A stretch of 64,000 nt of DNA from assembly GCA_964644465.1 (NCBI GenBank), contig CAZXVU010000001.1:7805-71804 (forward strand). The letters are read 5' to 3'. Within the stretch, counting starts at the first letter, position 1; every line of letters starts with the position of its first letter. Shown in pieces: positions 34,286 to 42,642 of the stretch. The stretch comes from CAZXVU01 sp964644465. GTDB taxonomy: Bacteria; Chlamydiota; Chlamydiia; Chlamydiales; SM23-39. A program made the translations under genes and the position numbers. Under the pieces are notes generated by a model. The model was not told where the DNA came from, did no database searches, and saw nothing but the letters and a program-made list of their open reading frames with translations.

Positions 34286-34906
34286 ATGAAAAAAATATTG
34301 CACATCATTGCCTCCCCCCGCGAAGAAGATTCGAGGACCTTGCAGATCTCCAAGGTTTTTTTCTCTTCTTTAAAGGAAACTCATCCAGACTGGAAAATCG
34401 ATGAACTGGATCTCTCAAAAATAGCACTCCCCTCTCTTTCAAAAAAAGTCGCCGGAGGAAAATATTTCCTGTTCGCAGGTCAACAACCTCCCGAATCGGT
34501 CAAAGAATGGCCAGAAATTGTTAAACAGATTGAACGGTTTAAAGCGGCAGATCTTTATGTAATCAGCACTCCCATGTGGAATTTCAACGTTCCCTATATG
34601 TTGAAACACTATATCGATGTCCTCGTACAGCCAACCCAATTATTCCGATTCACGGCAAATGGAGGAGCAGAAGGATTGCTCAAAAATAAAAAAATGGTGG
34701 TGATCACTAGCCGCGGAGCCGACTATTCAGGCGATTATAAAGTGCATAATCATCAAGAACCGTATTTACGCTCTATCTTTGGCTTTGTCGGAATCACAGA
34801 TATTACTTTCGTGATCGCACAGCCCATGGACATGGGACTCGAAATCCAGAAGCAAAGACTTCAAGAAGCTAAAATCGCCGCCAAAGAACTTGGAAAAAGG
34901 ATTTAA
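34286..34906 (+). CDS. azoR: FMN-dependent NADH-azoreductase
   Basis: 206 residues, typical of AzoR. Flavodoxin-like fold with HIIASPREEDSRT at the FMN phosphate site, TPMWNFNVPYMLKHYID at the isoalloxazine site, and LLKNKKMVVITSRGADYSG. It reduces azo and quinone compounds with NAD(P)H. Divergent from the FadL-like gene, convergent with the epimerase gene (4-bp overlap). No strong ribosome site near ATG 34286. Confidence 0.92.
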   Translation: MKKILHIIASPREEDSRTLQISKVFFSSLKETHPDWKIDELDLSKIALPSLSKKVAGGKYFLFAGQQPPESVKEWPEIVKQIERFKAADLYVISTPMWNFNVPYMLKHYIDVLVQPTQLFRFTANGGAEGLLKNKKMVVITSRGADYSGDYKVHNHQEPYLRSIFGFVGITDITFVIAQPMDMGLEIQKQRLQEAKIAAKELGKRI

Positions 34907-35802
34907 TCCTCTATCTGGAGCGCTTTCTTCAAAGCCTCTTCCAAATGGGTATATTTAAAGTGAAATCCCGATTCTTTGAGCTTGGCAGGTTCTACACGAG
35001 CGCTAGCCAAAAGCATCTCATCCGCTAAGATCCCAAATTGCAATCTCACCATCCATTCTGGCATCTTCATGAAAGAGGGGCGATGGAGCAAGCGGGCTAA
35101 TATCTTTGAATATTCTTCCTGTCTTACAGGATTAGGAGAAACAACATTCACTGGCCCATGAATCGTTTCTTTTTTCAAGATCATTTCGATGGCCCGAATC
35201 AAATCGTCAATGGCAACCCAGCTCACCCACTGTTGACCTGTACCCAGATTTCCACCCAGGCATAATTTATAGGGAATAAGCATACTCTCCAGGGCTCTGC
35301 TCCCTTTGCCGATCACCATTCCAAAACGAGTTTGGACTGTGCGGGTTCCTCGATTTGCTAGAGGGCTGCTCGCTTTTTCCCATTCGTTGCAAACATGGGC
35401 AAGAAATCCCTTCCCTTGCGAGCTTTTCTCTGTCAGAGTTTCTTCCCCTCGATTCCCGTAAAAGCCGATCGCCGATGCTGAGATAAAGGTTTTGGGCGGA
35501 CTATGAACGAAAGCCTCAGCTAGAAGTCGGGTTCCTCCTGCTCGGCTTGAAAGGACTTTCTCTTTTTTCGCCTCCGACCAGCGGCCTATTGTGAAGGGAT
35601 CTCCAGCAAGATGGATCACAGCATCAAAGCCCTCAAGTTCATCCGTGGGAATTTCTCCCTCCTCCGGATTCCAGATGATTGCATCGCCCATCCGTTCCTT
35701 TCCTCGGGTCAGCTTGACAATTGTATGTCCTTGAGACTGAAGATAGGAACTCAAAGCTTTCCCGATAAAACCTGTGGCACCTGAGATCAGAATCCGAGAC
35801 AT
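34903..35802 (-). CDS. TIGR01777-family NAD-dependent epimerase (YfcH-like)
   Basis: 299 residues from ATG 35802; an upstream in-frame ATG (35862) would add 20 residues before the Rossmann fold and is less likely. MSRILISGATGFIGKAL is the nucleotide-binding loop; VIHLAGDPFTIGRWSEAKK, SASAIGFYGNRGEETLTE and VSPNPVRQEEYSKILARLL are typical of this group, which also includes the plant SulA homologue and E. coli YfcH. Role unknown. Overlaps azoR by 4 bp at the 3' end. Confidence 0.92.
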   Translation of the reverse strand: MSRILISGATGFIGKALSSYLQSQGHTIVKLTRGKERMGDAIIWNPEEGEIPTDELEGFDAVIHLAGDPFTIGRWSEAKKEKVLSSRAGGTRLLAEAFVHSPPKTFISASAIGFYGNRGEETLTEKSSQGKGFLAHVCNEWEKASSPLANRGTRTVQTRFGMVIGKGSRALESMLIPYKLCLGGNLGTGQQWVSWVAIDDLIRAIEMILKKETIHGPVNVVSPNPVRQEEYSKILARLLHRPSFMKMPEWMVRLQFGILADEMLLASARVEPAKLKESGFHFKYTHLEEALKKALQIED

Positions 35803-35862
35803 ATGTACCCAATGATTATTTGATTCTTCTCTAGCAGAACCGACTTTTATATTGCAAATCAC

Positions 35863-36207
35863 CTTACGAGAACTTGCAGGAATTGAAGACTCCGATTATA
35901 GTGGGGCAAAAACCATCAAAGACTATCATGGTCAGAATCGCCTAGCTATCTTATCCCTCGCTCTAATGCTACTTGCCTTTACTTAGCATTCCTAAGTAAA
36001 ATTTTTTTTTGCTTTATAGAGACTGTCAACAAATTAAGCAGCTACGCAGATTTTGAGTCATTTTCGATGAAATTTTGCGAGACTTGGGCTCGACATATGC
36101 CAAAGGCCCATAGACGAGACCTAGACGCGCAAAAGATCGCGAAAAGGGCCAAAAGATGCGACTGATAAATTTGTTGAAAGTCTCCAAGATTTAAAATTGG
36201 AAATTAT
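35863..36207. other. Gene-free spacer upstream of the MFS gene
   Basis: About 345-400 bp with no credible frame. Its right part holds a 166-bp imperfect palindrome (36019-36184), listed separately. The left part holds AT-rich sequence with no clear signal. Confidence 0.6.
36019..36184. repeat. 166-bp imperfect palindrome (MITE-like)
   Basis: The left end GAGACTGTCAACAAATT is matched in reverse complement by the right end AATTTGTTGAAAGTCTC (one mismatch in 17), and the inner parts also pair imperfectly (CGCAGATTTTG with CAAAAGATGCG; GGGCTCG with CGAGACC) down to a centre near 36100. It has no coding capacity. It could be a miniature inverted-repeat element or a large hairpin. Confidence 0.65.
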
Positions 36208-37437
36208 ATGTTTAACAGTGGGCTTAAGTACCTACTTCTCATTATTACTATCTTTATTGCGGCATGCATTGAAACTGATATATATTTGCCCGCTTTTCCA
36301 GATATGATGGCTTATTTTCATGCGTCAGAAGATGAAATCCAGAGTCTTCTTACATGGAATTTCGTCGGAATCTGCGCATCAGGGCCTTTATATGGACCTG
36401 TCTCCGATTCTTTTGGACGTAAAAAACCTCTTCTTGCAGCTTTGGGTCTCTTTTTAATTGGAAGCATCATCACTCTGTATGCTGAGAGCTTCGATCAGAT
36501 GCTTTGGGGCCGGCTCTTACAGGGATTGGGCAGCGGCGGCTGCTTTACATTGGGAACCGCGATCCTTTTTGACGCATTTAAAGCGGAGAAAGCAATCAGC
36601 GCACTCAATCAGCTCAATTTAATCATCCCCTTTATTATGGCTGGAGCGCCGATGTTGGGAGGCTATCTCAATCAGGCCTATGGTTTCCGTTCCAACTTTT
36701 TAACGATTGGAATTTTCGTCCTTGTCAGCTTTCTCATCTGTTTATTTTTCTTCGATGAAACTTTGGCAAAAGAAAAAAGAGCGCCCTTTCAGACTAAAAA
36801 GATCTTGGGCGATTTCAAGCAAGCCTTGACCTGCCTCCCTTTCTGGCAGCTCACCATCATCATCAGCTTCATGTTTGCAGGCTACCTTGCCTTTCTTTCA
36901 GGAACAGCGGTTCTCTTTGTCGTCGACTTTGGGATGAGCAAACAACTGTTCCCCTTTTTCCAAGCTGCAATCTTAGGAGCTTGGCTTGTAGCCAGCCTGA
37001 GCTCTACCCGCGCCATTCGGAAATGGGGAACCCAGAGAATCAAGTATATAGGAACACTGCTACTCGCCTTAGGAGGTATAGAATTAGCGCTCATTGCTTG
37101 GATCGCTCCCCAAAATCCCTATCTTTCAACAGCGGGTATGATGCTTTATACTTTTGGATGCAACTGGACAATGGGTCTTTATTTCCCCGAAGGAATGGGA
37201 TTATTGCCAGATATTAAAGGGGTGACTGCCAGCTTATTGACTAGCGCCCGTCTTCTCTTCACCGCTTTGATTGTCGCGCTCGCCAGCGCACTCTACAACG
37301 GGACCATTTTTCCAATCATTGGAGTGATTATAGGAACTTTAGCTGTCATCCTCCCGATCATTTTCTTCTATGAAAGATGGCGCAAGACAAGCCCCCTGGC
37401 TCTTGAAGCTGAAAATGCCCCCGGAGGATTTCATTAA
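36208..37437 (+). CDS. Bcr/CflA-type MFS multidrug exporter
   Basis: 409 residues with twelve hydrophobic helices. ETDIYLPAFPDMMAYF in the first helix region, GPLYGPVSDSFGRKKPL as loop 2-3 motif, and LQGLGSGGCFTLGTAILFD in helix 4-5 are typical of drug:H+ antiporters of the Bcr/CflA family. GGAAATT lies 6 bases before ATG 36208. Stands alone. Confidence 0.92.
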   Translation: MFNSGLKYLLLIITIFIAACIETDIYLPAFPDMMAYFHASEDEIQSLLTWNFVGICASGPLYGPVSDSFGRKKPLLAALGLFLIGSIITLYAESFDQMLWGRLLQGLGSGGCFTLGTAILFDAFKAEKAISALNQLNLIIPFIMAGAPMLGGYLNQAYGFRSNFLTIGIFVLVSFLICLFFFDETLAKEKRAPFQTKKILGDFKQALTCLPFWQLTIIISFMFAGYLAFLSGTAVLFVVDFGMSKQLFPFFQAAILGAWLVASLSSTRAIRKWGTQRIKYIGTLLLALGGIELALIAWIAPQNPYLSTAGMMLYTFGCNWTMGLYFPEGMGLLPDIKGVTASLLTSARLLFTALIVALASALYNGTIFPIIGVIIGTLAVILPIIFFYERWRKTSPLALEAENAPGGFH

Positions 37438-37442
37438 GCTTT

Positions 37443-37877
37443 TTAAGTGGGAACGCTGACTTCAACCCAGCTACCGCCATGTTCTTCCTCTTCTTCTGCC
37501 CCCGAATCATTTCGGGGGTGGAATTGAAAGTCCATTGCTTTCTGCTTGTCTAAATTTGCAGAAGATGTGACAGACTTTACGCTTTTACACAAAGCACATA
37601 GCCGTTCTATACAGGCAATGAAAATTTGGTCCATGCTTTCTTGGAGAGCTTTTGAAAGAAATTCACTATTCTCTCTAACGTATTCCTGCACTTTATCTTT
37701 TAAAGCTTGGAGTTTCGAGCAATCTTCGCTGGATAAAATTTTCGGAATGATGGCAGAGGCTACATCGGCAACGACTGGAGAATCTCCATTCCCAGGCATT
37801 GGGAGAACTAAACGATCGAAAAGATTGAGGAGACTATCTTTTGCCTCGATGATTTTTTCTTGAACTGCTGAAGACAA
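37443..37877 (-). CDS. Hypothetical soluble helical protein
   Basis: 144 residues from TTG 37877, preceded by GAGGATCGA with proper spacing, so the unusual start is supported. Predicted helices with several Cys (IACIERLCALCK), then an acidic tail (GAEEEEEHGG). No signal peptide, membrane segment or recognised family. It ends 6 bp from the MFS gene (convergent). Confidence 0.6.
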   Translation of the reverse strand: MSSAVQEKIIEAKDSLLNLFDRLVLPMPGNGDSPVVADVASAIIPKILSSEDCSKLQALKDKVQEYVRENSEFLSKALQESMDQIFIACIERLCALCKSVKSVTSSANLDKQKAMDFQFHPRNDSGAEEEEEHGGSWVEVSVPT

Positions 37878-37988
37878 TCGATCCTCGAAAAATGGAAAAA
37901 CATTCTATATTTTCTAACAGTTATGGGGAATATAAAAAAATTTTCAGAACTTGTAAGAAAATCTAAATCCCTTTAAAAGAAGTTTCAT

Positions 37989-38507
37989 ATGGGTACGATT
38001 ACGAACGTTGGAAAAATCGTTAAGACAAGTGGCTATTTGCCTCCCGTTGGGAGCCAAGCCCCTGACTTCACTGCAGTGAAAATCGATCTTTCTGAATTCA
38101 CTCTGAAAGAATGCCTCGGGAAAAAAACGATATTGAGCATTTTTCCTAGCCTAGACACCTCTACTTGCGCCATGGCCATGGTTCGGTTCAATCGGATCGC
38201 AGAACTCATCGAGAATGTGTTAGTCGTGTGCGTTTCAGCAGATCTCCCTTTTGCCCAAGAGCGTTTTTGCGCAGCCAAAAAAGTAAATACAGTCCTTCCT
38301 GTATCTACCTACCGAAATCCTGAATTCGGAGAAAAATACGGCGTTACTATGCTCGACGGACCCTATCAAGGTCTATTTTCCCGCGCGATCGTTCTTTTGA
38401 ACGAAAAAGGGAAAATCATCTACACAGAGCAGGTCACCGAGTTGACCGACGAACCTAACTACGATGCCGTTTTAGCGGCTTTTCGAAAAGACTCAGAAAG
38501 AAAATGA
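37989..38507 (+). CDS. tpx: Thiol peroxidase
   Basis: 172 residues, normal for Tpx. The peroxidatic Cys is in SLDTSTCAMAMVRFN and the resolving Cys in ADLPFAQERFC; VGSQAPDFTAVK and YGVTMLDGPYQGLFSRA also match. It reduces hydrogen and organic peroxides with thioredoxin. Overlaps the convergent gene by 49 bp. Confidence 0.94.
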   Translation: MGTITNVGKIVKTSGYLPPVGSQAPDFTAVKIDLSEFTLKECLGKKTILSIFPSLDTSTCAMAMVRFNRIAELIENVLVVCVSADLPFAQERFCAAKKVNTVLPVSTYRNPEFGEKYGVTMLDGPYQGLFSRAIVLLNEKGKIIYTEQVTELTDEPNYDAVLAAFRKDSERK

Positions 38508-38899
38508 GCATCTCCTAACTGCATGAGCATGCCCAAAGAATCCATCTGCTCCCATTCCTCAATGATCTTTCCATCCATGATCCGATAGAAACTCATCCCA
38601 TAGACTTTGATTTGTTTGCCAGTCGGAGGGATTCCTAGGAAAACTCCCTTATGGGTCACGAGACCATCCCAGCGTACAGCCACACTATTGCTTGCAACAA
38701 CCAGATCCCGGATATCGACTTTCCAGTCTGGGAACGCCGTATGAACAGCTAGAAGAAACTCTTTCATCAAAGCTATGTTTTTCCCAGTTTGGCTGCCCAA
38801 ATAGTAGGTAAAATCAGGTGCTGCATACTCTTCGAAAGCGTGCAAATCTGCGCCATTCCAACACTTTTCAATATATTTCTTTACAAGCGATTCATTCAT
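38459..38899 (-). CDS. SnoaL-like / ester cyclase family protein
   Basis: 146 residues. NTF2-like fold of the SnoaL-like polyketide cyclase or ester cyclase group: CWNGADLHAFEEYAAPDFTYY, FPDWKVDIRDLVV, VRWDGLVTHKGVFLGIPPTGKQIKVYG, RIMDGKIIEEWEQMD. Members are widespread small enzymes or binding proteins of unknown substrate. Overlaps tpx by 49 bp. Confidence 0.88.
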   Translation of the reverse strand: MNESLVKKYIEKCWNGADLHAFEEYAAPDFTYYLGSQTGKNIALMKEFLLAVHTAFPDWKVDIRDLVVASNSVAVRWDGLVTHKGVFLGIPPTGKQIKVYGMSFYRIMDGKIIEEWEQMDSLGMLMQLGDAHFLSESFRKAAKTAS

Positions 38900-38967
38900 A
38901 TGAGTTCTACTATCTCACTTTGACAATCATTTCATCAATTAAATAATTTATTATAACTTAATATCAA

Positions 38968-38996
38968 TTGTAATATTAATTAATTTCGTATATAAT
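38968..38996 (+). promoter_or_regulatory. Sigma-70-type promoter for the 39029 operon
   Basis: TTGTAA (38968-38973), a 17-base spacer, and a perfect TATAAT (38991-38996) in very AT-rich sequence. An AAGGA ribosome site at 39015-39019 follows, 9 bases before ATG 39029. Confidence 0.75.
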
Positions 38997-39028
38997 GTTA
39001 GTTATTAATATAATAAGGAATATAAATT

Positions 39029-39553
39029 ATGACATCACCACTTAAATCAGACTTTTATAATCTATTCCAAAAAGTAGACGATCGATATACCCGAGAGATC
39101 GCACTCAATAAAACTCTCGAGAAAAATGACAAAACAAAAACGACCCGTCTTGCAGCTCATTCCGCCATTCTTTCAGGATCTCAATATTGTATACGTCATG
39201 CCTGTATTGGAAAAGCAGCATGGCCAAAATGGAATAAAGACGCGCCTCAATCTCTTTTCAGCGCAGAAGTGAGAAACACTGCAACGACCCTTATTGGCGA
39301 TCTCCAAGCTATGAAAGAAAAACACGCTGCAATAGCTGGAACACCTGAGCTCATCGATCCTCCCCTAGCTGCTTTAAAAACATTAAGGCAACTAGCTGAC
39401 GCAAATGATCCTAAAGAACCTGCTCAAAAAGAAGTTTCAACGCAGACAATGGATCCACCTACCAAGGCAAAGAAATCCAACTATTTTTGGTACGCAGTTG
39501 CTGCAGTTGTCACTGTCGTGACTGTCGGCGTTTTATGCTCCAAGCGTAAATAA
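39029..39553 (+). CDS. Tail-anchored hypothetical protein
   Basis: 174 residues. A soluble helical region (about 1-125), then a linker KEPAQKEVSTQTMDPPTKAK, then one C-terminal hydrophobic helix (about 150-170) with a basic end (CSKRK), i.e. a tail anchor. Tail-anchored topology is rare in bacteria but seen in host-directed proteins of intracellular bacteria. Strong promoter and ribosome site. It is followed after 2 bp by a GNAT-like gene, so both form an operon. No family recognised. Confidence 0.72.
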   Translation: MTSPLKSDFYNLFQKVDDRYTREIALNKTLEKNDKTKTTRLAAHSAILSGSQYCIRHACIGKAAWPKWNKDAPQSLFSAEVRNTATTLIGDLQAMKEKHAAIAGTPELIDPPLAALKTLRQLADANDPKEPAQKEVSTQTMDPPTKAKKSNYFWYAVAAVVTVVTVGVLCSKRK

Positions 39554-39555
39554 TC

Positions 39556-40128
39556 ATGGTTTCGATATCTGCTCTTTCTTCCGAACAGCCACAATTCAAA
39601 ATAGAAGAAATTGGGGTGAAACAACACCCTCAATTGATTCTCAAAGCCAATTGTTGGAGTTCCATTGCATTGAAAAAATATAAGATGGCCGTTTCTGATG
39701 ACGAAAGGTCCGAATTTTCCAGTTGCAGCTCCGTTTGCGGGATGATCATCGAAAATTTAGACAAAGATTCAAAGTCCTATGTTTGCAAAGACCTTAAAGG
39801 AAGAGTACAAGCAATCATGGTGCTCAACATGAGCCCAAGAGATTTTGGATTTACAAACTACATTTTTATGGATTGTCTGGTTACACATCCAAGGAATATC
39901 CGTTCTTCTCTGAATGATGATGAAGTAGGAAAAGTCAAAGGAGCCGGAATTGCCCTCTCGCTATTTGCGGACAATCTAGTTCTTCAACTCCAAAAAGATG
40001 GAATCTACTTAAGCCCTTTGAGGCTTTCTAAGTCCTTTTTCAAAAATAGGGGCTACGTACCTAAAGACAATGGCGAGTTATTTAAAACAGCTCAAAAAAT
40101 TGAACAAATGCAGAAGATGGTAGCTTAG
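39556..40128 (+). CDS. GNAT-like acetyltransferase
   Basis: 190 residues. KGRVQAIMVLNMSPRDFGFTNYIFMDCLVTHPRN resembles the central strands of GNAT enzymes, KVKGAGIALSLFADNL the acetyl-CoA-binding loop and helix, and SKSFFKNRGYVP the C-terminal F-x-x-x-G-[FY] element. Substrate unknown. It starts 2 bp after the tail-anchored gene with no ribosome site of its own, so translation is probably coupled; the pair may act together. The 3' end overlaps the next gene by 4 bp. Confidence 0.65.
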   Translation: MVSISALSSEQPQFKIEEIGVKQHPQLILKANCWSSIALKKYKMAVSDDERSEFSSCSSVCGMIIENLDKDSKSYVCKDLKGRVQAIMVLNMSPRDFGFTNYIFMDCLVTHPRNIRSSLNDDEVGKVKGAGIALSLFADNLVLQLQKDGIYLSPLRLSKSFFKNRGYVPKDNGELFKTAQKIEQMQKMVA

Positions 40129-41411
40129 AGAGAAGGCCTTAAGCACCACTGTTTCAAAAGAGCGAGAGTTAAGGGTTGGCTTAACGAGCGGGTAAATGCT
40201 TTGAAGAGCAGGTTAGCTCTTTTGTCAAGACCTCCTTCTACATGAAGGGCTAAAAGATCTTCCCTTATTTTTTGCAAATCTTCAGGCAAAAGACTATTTA
40301 AAAAACGATGGATCAATTCTCGTTGATCAATCAGTTCAGACGAAAATTTGTCCCAAGTCTCGGCTACACACTGTTCTGTTAATTCCTGTGAAGGTGAAGA
40401 TAGGCTGGGTCCTCTAGAATTTTGAATGGCTGTCCTTAAAACTAAATAGCCTGCCTTCCAAATCGCATCGGCTTCGATATCGAACAGGCTGGATCCTTGA
40501 CTGCTGCTGCTGCTAGCAGAGGATCTTTGGCTTCCTAAGAAGCTCTTCATCTGGTTTCTGAGTCTCTCACTCAGTTCATCGAGAGGAGAATCAGCTTTAC
40601 GCCTCTTCACTTCTTGGCAGAAATTGCGGAACTGTAATTTCGAAGCGGGGAAGCTATCGCTGATCAGGTTTCCGATAAGCTGTCCATTTCTTCCTTCGCC
40701 TAAAGAAGAAATCCTTCTTAATTCATCAAATTTAGAAAGGACTTGAGCCACTGACGAGATCGACTCTCTCCGCGCTAAAATGGCTCTTCCTTCTCGGATC
40801 GCTTCCTGAAAAACAGAATACCGCACAGAATTTAGATACTTCTCTGCATTGCGGCAAAAATCAAGAGCGCTTTCCTTTGAAGAGCTATTCAAAGTGCTTT
40901 GCCTACAAATTTCAGAAACAACCTTTAAATAGACCCGTTTGGTTCCTGGATCTACTTCCATCTGATCCATGTAACTGCCAAAATCACTTTTGATCTTTGA
41001 ATAAGACATGCTGGTGAAAGATGGGAGAAGTTCGGGAATGAGAGAAAGCTGCTCTCCTAAAGCCTCAGGTTCAATTTCGGGATCATCAGCAAAGCCTTGA
41101 TCGATTTGGATATAAAGCGTCGGGATGTCTAAAACTTGTACAGGTACAGGTTTTGCGCTTGTGCGAGATAAAGCCAAAGCCTGAGTATTAACAATTGGCG
41201 GAGGAAGAGAAGGACCGGCACCTTTCTCCTCTTCTCTATCAGGTCCAACCACTCCCCTACGTTTGGGTGGAATAGGCGAAGAAAGAGGTTCTTGAGAATA
41301 ACGGCTTTGTTTTTGTACAGGAGGAGTGCTCATAATCGCCAGAAATTTTACGCAATTGTTCTTTTTTTTGACAAGAATTCCTCGTTTGGACGGCATTTTT
41401 TGAGTTGTCAT
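40125..41411 (-). CDS. Hypothetical protein with disordered N-terminus
   Basis: 428 residues from ATG 41411; ATG 41333 (MSTPPVQKQSRYSQEP) is an alternative start. The first ~100 residues are rich in Pro, Ser, Arg and Lys and probably disordered (PLSSPIPPKRRGVVGP). The rest is helical with a poly-Ser stretch (about 298-310, SSASSSSSQGSS). No membrane segment, no family recognised. The composition is reminiscent of secreted effectors, but this is weak evidence. Confidence 0.6.
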   Translation of the reverse strand: MTTQKMPSKRGILVKKKNNCVKFLAIMSTPPVQKQSRYSQEPLSSPIPPKRRGVVGPDREEEKGAGPSLPPPIVNTQALALSRTSAKPVPVQVLDIPTLYIQIDQGFADDPEIEPEALGEQLSLIPELLPSFTSMSYSKIKSDFGSYMDQMEVDPGTKRVYLKVVSEICRQSTLNSSSKESALDFCRNAEKYLNSVRYSVFQEAIREGRAILARRESISSVAQVLSKFDELRRISSLGEGRNGQLIGNLISDSFPASKLQFRNFCQEVKRRKADSPLDELSERLRNQMKSFLGSQRSSASSSSSQGSSLFDIEADAIWKAGYLVLRTAIQNSRGPSLSSPSQELTEQCVAETWDKFSSELIDQRELIHRFLNSLLPEDLQKIREDLLALHVEGGLDKRANLLFKAFTRSLSQPLTLALLKQWCLRPSL

Positions 41412-41463
41412 TTAATGGAAATTGGTTTAGTTATAATTTGAGTTTAACCTTGGGTTTTTTACT

Positions 41464-42642
41464 ATGCACAGGACTCTAAAATTTGCACTGTATCTTTTTC
41501 TGATCACTTTTGCTATCAAAGGAGAATCTACTCCTAAGCAAGTAGTAGAAGAACTCCTGGCTTATGCCGATATAAAAATCAATGGCGATAGGCCTTCAGA
41601 TATCCAAGTGCTTGACGACAGATTTTACTCCCGAATTATCAAAGATGGAGCCTTAGGCTTTGGCGAATCTTACATGGAAGGATGGTGGGATTCTGCAGCC
41701 CTGGATGATTGCATTTTCAAGATTCTCCATGCAGATCTTGAAAACAAAGTAAAACCCACTTGGAAAATGCGCTGGAATTATGTAAAAGCCAAACTGTTCA
41801 ATATGCAGGAGAAAGGTTCCCGCAGCGCTAAAGTGATCGAACAGCATTACGAGCTAGGGGACGATCTTTACGAATACATGCTTGGCGATACTTTGGCCTA
41901 TACATGCGCTTACTGGAAAAACTGTTCCACATTGGATGAAGCTCAAAAAGCGAAGTTCGACTTGATCGCTAAGAAAGTAGATTTAAAAGAAGGGATGCGC
42001 GTCCTAGATCTTGGTTGCGGATGGGGTGGTTTTGCGAAGCATATTGCGGAAAATTATGGAGTTGAGGTCGTTGCGGTCAATCTTTCCGAAAAACAATGCG
42101 ATTATGCAAAAAAAATCTGCAAAGGTCTTCCTGTTGATGTGCGCAACCACGACTACCGAGAAGTTGAGGGAACCTTCGATCGGATTATCTCGATTGGATT
42201 GATGGAACACGTCGGTGTAAAGAATTACCGAGGTTTCATGGAACTCCTCAACAAGTGCTTGAAAGACGATGGATTGGCGCTCGTCCACACAATTGGCAGA
42301 GACACAACTGGGATCACCAGCAATCCGTGGATCAGCAAATATATCTTCCCTAACGGCCACCTCCCCTCTATTGCCCAATTCGGTCAAGCCATCGAAGGCT
42401 TATTTGTGATGGAGGATTGGCATAATATGAGCATCAATTACGATACGACTCTCGTTGCCTGGTTCAATAACTTCGAAAAAAACTGGGGAAAGCTTCAGGC
42501 AGAATATCCAGATCCATTCTACAAAATGTGGAAGTTTTATCTACTCTCCTGCGCCGGAGGCTTCAGAGCTAGAACCATTCAGCTTTGGCAAGTCGTCCTT
42601 TCCAAAAAAGGAGTCCTAGGAGGATATGAATCGATCCGATGA
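41464..42642 (+). CDS. CFA-synthase-like lipid methyltransferase with signal peptide
   Basis: 392 residues. The catalytic domain is a complete SAM-dependent cyclopropane fatty acid synthase type: HYELGDDLYEYMLGDTLAYTCAYW, VLDLGCGWGGFAKHIA (SAM motif I), GLMEHVGVKNYRGFM, YIFPNGHLPS. These enzymes add a methylene or methyl group to unsaturated acyl chains in phospholipid. Residues 1-22 (MHRTLKFALYLFLITFAIKGES) look like a signal peptide, unusual for the family. The 3' end overlaps an FAD oxidoreductase gene by 17 bp, as in the actinobacterial pairs (TmsB/TmsA, BfaB/BfaA) that make 10-methyl-branched acids. Confidence 0.9.
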   Translation: MHRTLKFALYLFLITFAIKGESTPKQVVEELLAYADIKINGDRPSDIQVLDDRFYSRIIKDGALGFGESYMEGWWDSAALDDCIFKILHADLENKVKPTWKMRWNYVKAKLFNMQEKGSRSAKVIEQHYELGDDLYEYMLGDTLAYTCAYWKNCSTLDEAQKAKFDLIAKKVDLKEGMRVLDLGCGWGGFAKHIAENYGVEVVAVNLSEKQCDYAKKICKGLPVDVRNHDYREVEGTFDRIISIGLMEHVGVKNYRGFMELLNKCLKDDGLALVHTIGRDTTGITSNPWISKYIFPNGHLPSIAQFGQAIEGLFVMEDWHNMSINYDTTLVAWFNNFEKNWGKLQAEYPDPFYKMWKFYLLSCAGGFRARTIQLWQVVLSKKGVLGGYESIR

